From Diphasiastrum complanatum (lineage: Eukaryota > Streptophyta > Lycopodiopsida > Lycopodiales > Lycopodiaceae): 64,000 nucleotides of DNA. Below, one piece after another: positions 48,905-59,690 of the stretch (positions are counted from its first letter, which is position 1; each line of letters starts with the position of its first letter). The stretch lies in the NCBI GenBank assembly GCA_029204225.1, contig CM055095.1, positions 71,820,535 to 71,884,534 of the forward strand, given 5' to 3'. Under the pieces are notes generated by a model that saw nothing but the letters and a program-made list of their open reading frames with translations, had not been told where the DNA came from and ran no database searches. The position numbers and the translations under genes were made by a program.

Positions 48905-49035
48905 ACTTACAATAATCACGATTAGTATTCAGAACATTTCAGTATCTACGATCAGTATTCACAACAATCACGATCAGTGTTCACAATAATCACAAGTATT
49001 CACAATAATCACGATCAATATTCACAATAATAATG
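48905..49035. repeat. Short tandem repeat, unit about 22 bp
   Basis: Five to six imperfect copies of TATTCACAATAATCACGATC. Confidence 0.85.
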
Positions 49036-49561
49036 ATAACCAGAAAGGACTATCATTCTCTACCATTCACACATATACTACTCTAGATTAGATTGTAGGA
49101 CATGAGTGATATAGTTTCTTAGACGGAAAATCAAACTCTCAGCATTAATAATCCAAAATCAACTTTGTAGACCATCCAAGACCACATATTACATACCTAT
49201 GTAACTAGGAGTACTTTAACCCCTATTTGTCCATTTAGTGTTTAGGGGGCTAATTGGCGAATCACCCTTTGGAATTAAGGGTAGGTGCCTTTAGATTAAG
49301 GTACTAGTGTCCTTGGATAAGGGCAGGTAGGTGACTATGCCTTGGTCGGAGGTATGGAACCTAATGAGGTGTTAGGAGGACCCTATTTTGGGTATTGGTC
49401 ATTTTCCTAAATCTTGGGCCTCAACCTTGAGCCACAACTACATAATTGGCCTTGGGCCAAAGTTTGCCATCACTTGAGGGTCATGGGAACCTAGTAGGAG
49501 GACACACCTACAAGGGCCTCTTAATGCCCCTAAAGAACCCAAGAAGTTAGAACCAAGAACC
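49036..49561. other. Spacer before copia fragment
   Basis: 49240-49520 is richer in GG and CC (GGGCAGGTAGGTGAC, GGCCTTGGGCC) and LTR-like, but without a partner. Confidence 0.4.
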
Positions 49562-50428
49562 ATGAGTTATGGAAGGGTTAAATTGGTAGATCTAGGAGTT
49601 TTATATTTCTTTCTTGGCATTGAAATCAGTAGAGGAGTAGACTATAGATTTATTTTTCAATCAAAGTATGCATCTACTATTCTTGAAATATTTGGAATAA
49701 TAGGATGTAAAAGTTGTGTCACACCAATGGAGCAAAATGTAAAGTTTTCTAAAAATGATGATGACAGATCTTTCCAGGACATCACACTTGATAGAAAACT
49801 AATTGGCCTCTTGATATATCTCACTACATCTATACATGATCTAAGATCTAGAGTAGGTATATTGAGTCAATTTATGCAAAATCCTCTTCAATTGCATTGG
49901 AAGAGTGCCAAAAAAAGTGCTAAAATACATCTCGAGTACCATTTCTTTTGGCATATTGTATTAGGGTACTAGTATCTCTTTGAGAGCATTTTTAGATTTA
50001 GATTTTGTACATTAAAAAGTGAATAGGAAGTCCATCAGTGCCTTTTTTACATTTATTGTGATGGGGTTGTATCTTGGCTTTTCAAAAAGCAAGAAACTAT
50101 CTCATTATCTTCATCAACCGAGTATAAAGCTCTAACTTCCACTATCAAGGAGGTTCTATGGCTAAGGAGATTGCTATTGGAACTTCATGTGATGCAGCCC
50201 AAATAGGTCCCTATCATCTATTGTGATGGCCAATCAACCCAAAAAATTGCTACCAATCCAATCTTTGATGCTAGGAGCACGCACATCGAGATTTCTCACC
50301 ATTTTGTGAGGGAGAAGGTGCAAACTAAGGAGATCCAACTTCAACATGTGTCATCTTCAGATTGTGTTGTTGATATTCTCTCTAAATCCTTGCCAAAAGA
50401 TGATTTTTTTCAAGTTAATAGTATGTCT
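49562..50428 (+). pseudogene. Copia fragment 4: RT tail and RNase H
   Basis: Plus frame LVDLGVLYFFLGIEISRG, FQSKYASTILEIFGIIGCKS, VGILSQFMQNPLQLHWKSAK, then after frame changes SLSSSTEYKALTSTIKEVLWLRRLL, IYCDGQSTQKIATNPIFDAR, THIEISHHFVREKVQTKEI and DILSKSLPKDDF. Gln/Gly changes and stop codons show decay; no LTR identified. Confidence 0.85.
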
Positions 50429-50751
50429 TGGAGCATAGATAGATCTTTTATAGAATCTTGTAAATAGATCAAGCTAGTTTTTGAGGATTGTAAAAAATGA
50501 TCAATATAGCATGATCTAGGCCAAGATTTGTTGTATATATGTAATACCACACATTGGAGCATGTTTCCATGTGTGAGGCATAGGAATAGAGTGGCTTGTA
50601 TATAATATGAAGAGGCATGTAGGTAAAAAGTCAAGTTTTGTAGCCAAAGGGCAAATTTCCAATTTCTAGCTTTTTTCAAGAGGTGCAATTTATCACATGT
50701 GTGAAATAGGTTAGCTCAGCTTGAGCTCCCTCTTTTTGGTATATACTCCAT
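50429..50751. other. Spacer
   Basis: No feature seen; possibly the degenerate 3' LTR of copia fragment 4. Confidence 0.35.
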
Positions 50752-51750
50752 GATATACTTACAGTTACATTTTTTATGATCATGAGGATTGACATCTTGT
50801 ACTTTTAATGTTGAATGCATATACACACGTTGTACCAATTCATTAGATATAGAGTGACCTCCGGGAGTTGTCTTAAACTCCATAATCTTTGCTTTCTAGT
50901 ATGACTTATATGTCATCTTTGCCCTTTTTTTCTGTCGAAAATTGCCCTTTGATGATGGATGCAGCAACACCCATGAATCCTTTGTATTTTTTGTTGGTTC
51001 CCACATACCATTTTCATCTTTTTTATTAGGAAGAATCACGGATTCAATTGTTGATCTTGGTCTCTTTGCCATTGTTATTACCAGAGCTTGGGCGCCAAAA
51101 TATCTCCTGTATGATATTCATACCGTTTTTCAATATCACATTTAATCTCATGATAAAGTCACAGCAACCAAATCAGGTTACTGTGCATACTATTATTCAT
51201 TAATTTTAACTAGTCTAGTTAACAAATTTTATTACACTTCATCTTTTTTATTATGAAAAATCACGGATTCAATTGTTGATCTTGGTCTCTTTGCCATTGT
51301 TATTACCAGAGCTTGGGTGCCAAAATTTCTCCTGTGTGATATTCATACCGTTTCCAATATCACATTGAATCTCATGATAAAGTCACAGCAACCAAATCAG
51401 GTTACTGTGCATACTATTATTCATTAACTTTAACTAGTCTAGTTAACAAATTTTATTACACTAACCAGCACAGTCAAACAAATTTAACTTGAGGTATTGA
51501 CATCGGGCAAAGGGCATGAAGAGCCAACCAAGGGGATACATCCATGGTGCCCAACGTAAACTTCAAAGTTTGCTATAATATATTTTTATTTTCCAATTTA
51601 TTTGAGCTACGTTACGTAGATTTGAAATGTGTGCATTTTGATGGGCAAGGTCAGGTGATGGTCGAAACTAAAGAAAAAATAAATAAAAGTATCTTTACAA
51701 AGGATCATTTTTTATATTGGAATTTCTCTAATGTAAGAAATTTTTTGTTT
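50752..51750. repeat. Local repeat unit, copy A with internal duplication
   Basis: Starts GATATACTTACAGTTAC. Shares most of its length with copies at 51751 and 55322. The part 51013-51235 is repeated at 51238-51465 (ATCACGGATTCAATTGTTG to TAACTAGTCTAGTTAAC). On the minus strand it carries an open, spliced-looking stretch (see findings). Confidence 0.88.
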
Positions 51751-52900
51751 GATATACTTACAGTTACATTTTTTATGATCATGAGGATTGACATCTTGTG
51801 CTTTTAATGTTGAATGCATATACACATGTTGTACCAATTCATTAAATATAGAGTGACCTCTAGGAGTTGTCTTTAACTCCATAATCTTTGCTTTCTAGTA
51901 TGACTTATATGTCATCTTTGCCCTTTTTTCCTATCGAAAATTGCCCTTTGATAATGGATGCAGCAACACCCATGAATCCTTTGTATTTTTTGTTGGTTCC
52001 CACATACCATTTTCATCTTTTTTACTATGAAGATTCACGGATTCAATTGTTGATCTTGGTCTCTTTGCCATTGTTATTACCAAAGCTTGGGCGCCAAAAT
52101 TTCTCCTGTATGATATTCATACCGTTTTTCAATATCACATTTAATCTCATGATAAAGTCACAACAACCAAATTAGGTTACTGTGCATACTATTATTCATT
52201 AACTTTAACTAGTCTAGTTAACAAATTTTACTACACTAACCAGCATAGTCAAACGAATTTAACTCGAGGTATTGACGTCGGGTAGAGGGCATGAAGAGCC
52301 AACCAATGGGATACATCCATGGTGCCCAACATAAACTTCAAAGTTTGCTATAATATATTTTTATTTTCCAATTTATTTGAGCTACACTACGTAGATTTGA
52401 AATGTGTGCAATTTGATGGGCAAGGTCAGGTGGTGGTCAAAACTAAAGAATAAATGAATAAAAGTATCTTTACAAAGGGTCATTTTTTATATTGGAATTC
52501 CTTCTCTTGTAAGAAAATTTTTGTATTGGATCTCGATTATCCACAACATTATAATACTGCACTATCATACAAAATTCTGAAACTGAACTTTATACTGAAA
52601 ACCGATTTATAGTAATTCCACAACCTATTTAATCTCTTCGGTGGACTGTACTCATTCATTTGTCTGCATATGAGCTATTTTATGATCATGTTAGTGAGAA
52701 CGCGAATCTATTTATGCATTTACATTCTTTCAGACTGTTCTTGCTTGTAGCAGCCCATAACAACGGGAGTGTCGTGTCCGCAATCAATTTACTTCTCTCT
52801 TCCTCCGTTCCCATCCGCTTTCACCCTTCTACTCCAACACACAAAATGGCCGGCATGGAAGGTGGGGAGTGTGCCCATATTGCATCAGCATGAGAGAGTT
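51751..52900. repeat. Local repeat unit, copy B with r3 tail
   Basis: Same order of words as copy A, then extends through CGATTATCCACAACATTATAATAC to the r3 segment (TTCGGTGGACTGTACTCATTC at 52638, GTAGCAGCCCATAACAACGG at 52748). Confidence 0.88.
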
Positions 52901-53386
52901 TTAAGCCTCCACATGCAAACAAAAAATGACATGAACATAAATGATCGGCCCGTCATGGAAGGTGCGGAGAATGCCCATATTGCATCAACATGAGGACTTT
53001 AGCCTCCACATGGCCTTGTTAGAGAATATGAAAGGTGGCAAATACTAGACAACAATATCAATGACAATTCTAGACTAGGTTATGCCCTCATTGAAAGATG
53101 CTAGAGAGGTCTTGTGTTGTAGAGAGATTAGTGACACCACCCTTGGATGAGGACGTGAGTTGACCTGTATTTGGAGAATACCTTCTCGATGCTTGGTGAT
53201 GCTCTAAAGCCACCAATGATGCTTTGTGGTGGGACCACAATAGGGATGGGATAAAGATGACATCTAGCAAGGAGCTAGTTTTGCATTGCAAAGGTGTAAA
53301 AAGAACCCCAGCCTCATTCATCCAACATTACACAAGCCTCCATCATGGTGAATACATCCTTGATAACATGACACATGCATTCTGCA
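52901..53386. other. Spacer, short direct repeats
   Basis: CCATATTGCATCAACATGAG occurs near 52974 and a variant near 52871 (about 104 bp apart), so the small block GGAAGGTGCGGAGAATGCC is duplicated. No coding match. Confidence 0.5.
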
Positions 53387-53655
53387 TCATTAGATGACGG
53401 TGGGGGCCTCGTGAATAATACGCTCCTTCGTGGTAGCTTGTGGGTGGGCCCGTCTATATCTTTACATCATTACATGAGGGTGGGGCCTCGTGAATAATAC
53501 GCTCCTTCGTGGTAGCATGTGGGTGGGCCCGTCTATATCTTTATTCAGATGGCTTTTTGGGTATCAATATCAAAACCCATGGGATCACATAAAAGGGCAA
53601 GCCCATGGAATTGGATGCTTTTTGGTATCATCAACCCGTGGGATCACATAAATGG
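53387..53655 (+). promoter_or_regulatory. Duplicated upstream region of the DUF26-like gene
   Basis: A segment of about 75 bp (GGGCCTCGTGAATAATACGC to GGGCCCGTCTATATCTTTA) occurs twice, near 53400-53465 and 53470-53542. A second pair of about 57-60 bp (CTTTTTGG(G)TATCA to GGGATCACATAAA) follows at 53551-53595 and 53618-53652. TCTATATCTTTA is a TATA-like word present in both first copies, 115-200 bases before the start codon. Confidence 0.5.
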
Positions 53656-54075
53656 ATGGCAACATATGCAATTGGCCTACTAAGCACAACCGTTGGTCTA
53701 GCCTTTCTTTTCGTAATGCAGCAGCATCACCTTTTTGCCGAGGGCATTCAACGTGAGGACGTCGTCTACAGCGGCAACTGCTCAATGCAAAGTTACGAAA
53801 GTTTAGTTGTGGATTCGTTGATCCTATATGTAATGCAACAACTCAACCATACCACTATATCCGGCGGCATTCCAAACATACAGAACTCACCTCCTTACGG
53901 TTATACAGTAGTACAGGGAGTGGCGCATTGCTTCACACACACGTGTCCTTATTGGATCAATCAGCTCGCACAGTTCTTACTCAGAGAATGCTTCGGCAGC
54001 AATACAGGCTCATCTGTAGCAACAGGCCAGATTACTAGAATGGTGTATGCAACTCTAAAGTATCAGGTCCTCTAA
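53656..54075 (+). CDS. Small secreted DUF26/ginkbilobin-like protein (139 aa), low-Cys variant
   Basis: ATG at 53656 opens MATYAIGLLSTTVGLAFLFV, a good signal peptide, followed by a mature part of about 110 residues. Pattern GNCSMQSYE, a helix VDSLILYVMQQLNHTT, then PYGYTVVQGVAHCFTHTCPYW, LLRECFGSNTGSSVATGQI and MVYATLKYQ parallels the Gnk2-homologous (DUF26) fold of ginkbilobin-2, an apoplastic antifungal lectin-like protein. Only four of the usual six Cys are present: the C-x8-C-x2-C motif is shortened and its third Cys is Trp. An in-frame ATG at 53605 would add 17 residues but spoil the signal peptide. No intron is needed. Length fits the family; function is inferred only. Confidence 0.5.
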   Translation: MATYAIGLLSTTVGLAFLFVMQQHHLFAEGIQREDVVYSGNCSMQSYESLVVDSLILYVMQQLNHTTISGGIPNIQNSPPYGYTVVQGVAHCFTHTCPYWINQLAQFLLRECFGSNTGSSVATGQITRMVYATLKYQVL

Positions 54076-54217
54076 ACAATTTCCAAATCTCAATGTCCAA
54101 AAATAGATACGTGTTGTTGTCATGAACTGATGACTTTTTTTCTTAGCAAATTAGATTGACACCGCTTGTGCCGTGACAATCTGGATGTGCTCTTAATTGG
54201 TGAGACTTGATGTACAT

Positions 54218-54682
54218 TCACAATCTGCAATAATGTTTTGAGCCAAGTGGCTTCTCAAATTGTTGGAGATGTTGTGACAAATCTTTTGACAATTTGAGTC
54301 CAAGATCCACATGAGATTTGATAGGTTTGCAGGCATCCATTTTATAATTTTCTAGAATCTTTGTTTGTGTTGTTTGAAAAAAAAAAAACCTTTCCTCTTT
54401 ATCTTTGAGAAATTTGATTCCAATGCAACAATGTGCTTCTCCATAGTTTTTCATTTCAAATGCTGATGATAGTTCTCCTGTTATCGCTATTCTAGATTTT
54501 GCACTATTGTTGAATAGACAGACGCCATCAAGATATGAAGCAATGATAATAAATTTCAAATTATTTTGGTTACAGTAGACATTCAAATTTGTGGACAAAC
54601 ATCGAAGTTCCTTGCAATGATGATAATTGACCACCAACATTGTCTTGCTGAAAATGACATGAAACAATTCATGGCGAGTCAA
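54218..54682 (-). pseudogene. Copia fragment 5: decayed RT
   Basis: Minus frame with IIASYLDGVCLFNNSAKSRI (YVDD region decayed to YLDG), ELSSAFEMKNYGEAHCCIGI, FLKDKEERFFFFQTTQTKIL, MDACKPIKSHVDLGLKLSKD. Matches the copia RT thumb region; an A-run at 54381-54388 and the missing palm show decay. Confidence 0.78.
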
Positions 54683-54898
54683 TATCGGCTAATGAATAAA
54701 CATGTTTTAATATATGGTCATGCGCTTGAGCTTCAAAAACACAGTGCTTGTGTTTGCAAGCAATATATTTTCCATCACAAATAGTCCTTTAAAAATCCAT
54801 GCAAATGTTGTTTGACCCAACAACAATTGTTACCTTGCACTCTACATTCCCGCTGCAACATTATTCAGACTAAGAATTGTTGTGTGTGAGAAATTGTC

Positions 54899-55240
54899 AA
54901 TTAGTTTGATATTCTAGTTATACTAGTACTTATTTTCATTGAATTTTTTACATCTAGGAGTAGTTTACATCTAAAAGATTCTGACACAATACTATCAGGA
55001 GTAAGCCATTCATCACTTCCAAAACTTGGCAGTGATATAACTTCAAGCTTACTAAAACTCCCATCCATTTTTGGAATATTTTTGGAATCATAAAAGAATA
55101 TGCCACTGTCTGCAAGATGCTTTGGACTTCTTCCCTTATTATACTGCAATTTTCCAATATATGAGTGGATGACATCCAATATACTTGCAAGTGATTGTGC
55201 TGGCTCCCATTCACTTAGGGTTGATGGATATAAATCTGAA
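54899..55240 (-). pseudogene. Unidentified exon-like sequence
   Basis: After an acceptor-like TTTCTTCTTTCAG (minus, near 55237) the frame DLYPSTLSEWEPAQSLASIL, DVIHSYIGKLQYNKG, then IFFYDSKNIPKMDGSF, SLPSFGSDEWLTPDSI is open for about 110 codons. It lies just downstream, on the minus strand, of a donor-like AACT|GTAAGTATATC in repeat copy C. The WEPAQSLASIL segment is faintly reminiscent of ubiquitin-conjugating folds, but I do not recognise the family. Confidence 0.4.
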
Positions 55241-55321
55241 AGAAGAAAAACTTCTAATGAAACACTTCTTAAGAGCTTAAATCAAAAAACACAAATGATA
55301 GCAGCAAAGTGCAGATATTTT

Positions 55322-56410
55322 GATATACTTACAGTTACATTTTTTATGATCATGAGGATTGACATCTTGTACTTTTAATGTTGAATGCATATATACATGT
55401 TGTACCAATTCATTAGATATAGAGTGACCTCTAGGAGTTGTCTTTAACTCCATAATCTTTGCTTTCTAGTATGACTTATATGTAATCTTTGCCCTTTTTT
55501 TCTATTGAAAATTGCCCTTTGATGATGGATGCAGCAACACCCATGAATCCTTCGTATTTTTTGTTGGTTCCCACTTACCATCTTTTTTATTATGAAAAAT
55601 CACGGATTCAATTGTTGATCTTGGTCTCTTTGCCATTGTTATTACCAGAGCTTGGGTGCCAAAATTTCTCGTGTATGATATTCATACCGTTTTTCAATAT
55701 CACATTTAATCTCATGATAAAGTCATAGTAACCAAATCAGGTTACTGTGCATACTATTATTCATTAACTTTAACTAGTCTAGTTAACAAATTTTATTACA
55801 CTAACCAGCATAGTCAAACAAATTTAAGTTGAGGTATTGACGTCGGGCATAGGGCATGAAGAGCCAATCAATGGGATACATCCATGGTGCCCAAAGTAAA
55901 CTTCAAAGTTTGCTATAATATATTTTTATTTACGTTACGTAGATTTGAAATGTGTGCATTTTGATGGGCAAGGTTAGGTGGTGGTCGAAACTAAAGAAAA
56001 AATAAATAAAAGTATCTTTACAAAGGGTCATTTTTTATATTGGAATTCCTCTAATGTAAGAAAATTTTTGTATTGGATCTCGATTATCCACAACATTATA
56101 ATACTGCACTATCATACAAAATTTTGAAACTGAACTTCATACTAAAAACCGATTTATAGTAATTCCACAACCTATTTAATCTCTTTGGTGGACTGTACTC
56201 ATTCATTTGTCTGAGTATGAACTGTTTTATGATCCTGTTAGTGAGAATGCGAATCTGCTTATGCATTTACATTCTTTCAGACTGTTCTTGCTTGTAGCAG
56301 CCCATAACAATGGGAGAGTCGTTGTGAGTTTTGGGTATCCATCTGATAGGCGTGCCAGTCATCCAAATAAAAAAGATCTCCAGTGTTTTGGAAACAAGAG
56401 ATAATATCCT
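55322..56410. repeat. Local repeat unit, copy C with r3 tail
   Basis: Third copy of the unit, same order as copy B, lacking about 20 bases near 55930 (the TTCCAATTTATTTGAGC segment), ending in r3 at 56177-56330. Confidence 0.88.
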
Positions 56411-58200
56411 ATACTGATTATAGGACAGCTAGATGATTAGTGGATCTTTATGGTATGGGACATCAGTAATTTTTGGAAAGGAAATTCTAGGATTGTAAAG
56501 ATCTGATGATCAATGGTGTGTTTAGTACCTAGTCGTGATATGGGAAAGAAAAAAATATTCGATCAAATGTGGGGTATTTTGGAAATTTTTGAGGTGTAAT
56601 CTAGATCCTAATATGATATCTCATTATTTACAAAATCAGAGGCCCTCAAATCTATTTCTCACTTTCTTAATTAATTCTTTACTTTTTAATAATTTCTTAA
56701 AAGACATCAGACTATTTATATGATTTTTTCCAGCATGAAGTTATTCTTCTGAAAGACTGTTATGTCATATAAATTACTACTTGTGTGAATAGGCTTGAAA
56801 TTCAGAGAAATTCTAAAATTAAAATGTTTCAATTTCTTAAACCATAGAATTTCTCTGTTGCACAAATGGATTTTGATGGAATAGTGGTTTCTATCACTTA
56901 GATTGAAAATATTTGAAGGAGAAGTCTTGTTTGTAATGAAGTGAAATTCTTTAGTGGAAGCACTTATTACTGACTTTTCTTGGATTTAGATATTTTCATA
57001 TATCATCTTTCCAGTTAACTTTTATTGAAATTTATAATTTCTTTAAAAGGAGGGGTGAAGTGGTCGAATAAAACTCTATTTGGAAATCTGTTGGTTGAGT
57101 AGGAACTTTTCGAAATATGAGGGATTCTCTAGGGATTGTGTGGACAATCTGGAACTGGAACAAGTTTGGAATTTGAATCATTATTTATAAGTAGTACAGT
57201 AAAAGGTCGAATGTAACTAATTCCATTTTGATTGGAATAGAAGTAAGTTTGATCAAAATTTAAGTCTGAGAGTTCTGTATAGAAACAGTCTAATCTTAGT
57301 TTTAGTACTAGGATCAGAGAGGGGTTGTTTGAGTGGAAAAAATCATGCTATTAAAAGAAATTGGATTGGAAAACTATTGAGATTGAATTCATCTCAGAGA
57401 TTTCGCGGATATGTTATTTACTCATGAGAAATAGAAAATATTTTGTAGCTGAGTTACAAGATCTCAGTGAGATATGTGAGTAACATATGTGGGTTCTAGA
57501 GGAATCTGCCAGGTATGAATGTGTTTATGTACTGGGTCATAGTGAGATTATTCTCATATGTGCACGATTAATCTTGTATGAATCTACTGTGTAATCCTAG
57601 TTACTAAGGTTATCTGGTGCACTTAACCTAGTCGGTAAACATGAACATATGATCAATTATTGTTTTGACAGATACTTGCAGAGTTAACAAATCTTTGTAT
57701 AGAAGATTTATGGATTAACTTATAAATGATTTGGGTAAGGATCTAAATGTGGTGTTATACTAGTTTTTCACCTAGACATTCGAGATTTCTGAATCATTGG
57801 CAATTAACTTGAGTAGTTGATTACTCCATGATGAAGTTAATTGGTAAAACGATCAGTGTGATGTGGATTCACCAGGAACTAATGGGCTTTGATTTATATT
57901 GCTTGTAAGACGCATGATTAGTGAATCATTTTGCCTCATCAGTTTAAAATTGTGTGCATTGGATATACAGTATTCTTGGGATAGAGTATTCCTTAGTTAA
58001 GGAAGGGACTCAACTCATTAATGATTGTATCCAAGAGAGCTCAATTGGATAACGAATCATAATGAATCCAAGAATAAAAAATTGAATTGATATTCAGCAG
58101 GACTTTGGTATCTAGATGTGATTCTGGATTGTAATCTAAAGTTTTTGTAGTTGAATAGCTTGATCACCTTAGAGTATTTGGTAGCATTTGCTTTGAACAT
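56411..58200. other. AT-rich DNA, nothing recognised
   Basis: 1.8 kb without a convincing coding frame, LTR pair or tandem array on either strand. Confidence 0.6.
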
Positions 58201-58400
58201 ATTTCCTTGGAAAAGAGGAAGAAAGATGCGCGCTGAACTAGGCCAGCGTCCCGGGGAGTGAGGGACTGAGATCGGGAGAGGGGAGGGCGCAGGTACGGGC
58301 GTCACAGGAGGAGGGAGTGGGGGGGTGTACTCCATGCCCCCTCCCACGCTTTGTTTTTTGAATTTTTTTTCAATTTGGGTGGGCCCCCTTTTTACCTCAA
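58201..58400. other. G+C-rich island in AT-rich DNA
   Basis: GCGCGCTGAACTAGG, GCGTCCCGGGGAGTG and GGGAGGGCGCAGGTACG lie within 150 bases; a G8 tract at 58318-58325 follows. No gene is attached. Confidence 0.5.
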
Positions 58401-58620
58401 TACAAGTCATAAAACGATTTTTTGAAGGCCTTAAAAAAATACTCTCCATCTCTTCATTTAGATCCTAAATCACTTGTACTTGCTATATTATTATGCTAGG
58501 TCTAATTGAAGGCTATTGAAGTATGAGTTAACTCATGATAAACCCATGGTGAGTTGCCACGTAGGACGATTGGTGAGTTAATTAATCCTAATTAGCAAAC
58601 AAGTTTAGGCAAGGAAGAGG
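58401..58620. other. Spacer
   Basis: Ordinary AT-rich DNA; no feature seen. Confidence 0.5.
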
Positions 58621-58664
58621 CCCTTTTTGAGTCCAAAAAGGGCCCTAATAATAAAGTAACGAAA

Positions 58665-59150
58665 ATGCATTCTTCTGATTGGGATCAGAAGTTACCATCT
58701 ATATTATGGGCATACATAACTGTTGAAAAGATCACAAATAGGCAGACTCCATACTATCCTGTGTATGGAATGCATCCCATATTACCAATAGAATTCGAAG
58801 TTCCGACATTTCACATTAGTAATGAAGAGCAAATGGATGAACACGATAGTCTCCGGGAACGGATGATATCTTTGACGCAACTGGAGGAGGATCATCGTCT
58901 TTCATTAATTGAAATCGAATGAGTTCAGAATAAAAGAAAAGAAATTTTTGATCCATCTATTAAAAAAATAAAAACTAAACGAGGGGACTACGTGCTTCTG
59001 TATGATAACAGACACATGTTGTTTCCTGAAAAATTACATACTAGATGGATGAGACCTTACAAAGTCATAGAAGTTTTTAAGAATGGATTTTGAATGACAT
59101 TTACTTGATACTCGAGTAAATGGCTCAAGAGTGATGCGCTACTATGACTA
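58665..59150 (+). pseudogene. Gypsy integrase C-terminal fragment (different lineage)
   Basis: Plus frame DQKLPSILWAYITVEKITNR, QTPYYPVYGMHPILPIEFEV, a TGA at 58921, VQNKRKEIFDPSIKKI, KRGDYVLLYDNRHM and KLHTRWMRPYKVIEVFKNG, ending LLDTRVNGSRV. The VYGMHPILPIEFEVPT signature is typical of non-chromovirus plant gypsy elements, so this is a separate family from D/E/F. No LTR found. Confidence 0.82.
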
Positions 59151-59690
59151 ATTTCTGATACTATTCACATTTTATCCAGTTCTTAAAAACCCATCATCTT
59201 TGGTCCAATAATTTCCATCGAAGTTTGCCAAATTTTTGACACTTGCACCTTTGCATTCTTTGCCCATATGCTGTAATGAAATTTGCGACATTGTTCACAT
59301 TTCATCCAACTGACACTTTTTTGTCAATCCATTACCTTTGCAAAATGTGCGAAAATGGCAACACCTTCGCTACGTTTCTATTTTTGCCCGTATTTTTTGC
59401 AAAAATGTCGACACCTTCGCTTCATCATTGTCACTATATTCCATGCAAAAAAGCTGACACCATTTTGGAATATGGTATGTTAAGTAAATCCAACATTTTC
59501 TGGAACCATTTCAATCTTCACATTTTTCGGGATTTACCTTCGTTCCATCTTTGACCTGGGTGTGGTCAAATGGTGTGGCATCCCAATTCAAAGCTCGAAG
59601 GCCTTTCTTCTTCGTGGCCAGGTATATTTGTTGGGGGTTCTCACTATCTCTATTATTATTACTCTGTAGTTTTCAAGTTTGCTACTTCAG
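59151..59690. other. Spacer with TTTGC/CACCTTCGC words
   Basis: Short repeated words (TTTTTGCAAAAATG, CACCTTCGCT) resemble those in the LTR at 2750-2920, but no LTR boundary is visible. Confidence 0.35.

Noticed and set aside
48905-49035. CRISPR-like array
   Set aside because: Units are contiguous and imperfect with no spacers; it is a plain minisatellite in a plant nuclear genome.
54899-55240. Ubiquitin-conjugating enzyme exon
   Set aside because: Only a short WEPAQSLASIL-like likeness; the HPN and catalytic Cys motifs are absent, so the family is left open.
58057-58449. 130-codon Pro-rich minus frame
   Set aside because: Produced by the G+C-rich island read antisense; no homology and no conserved neighbour.
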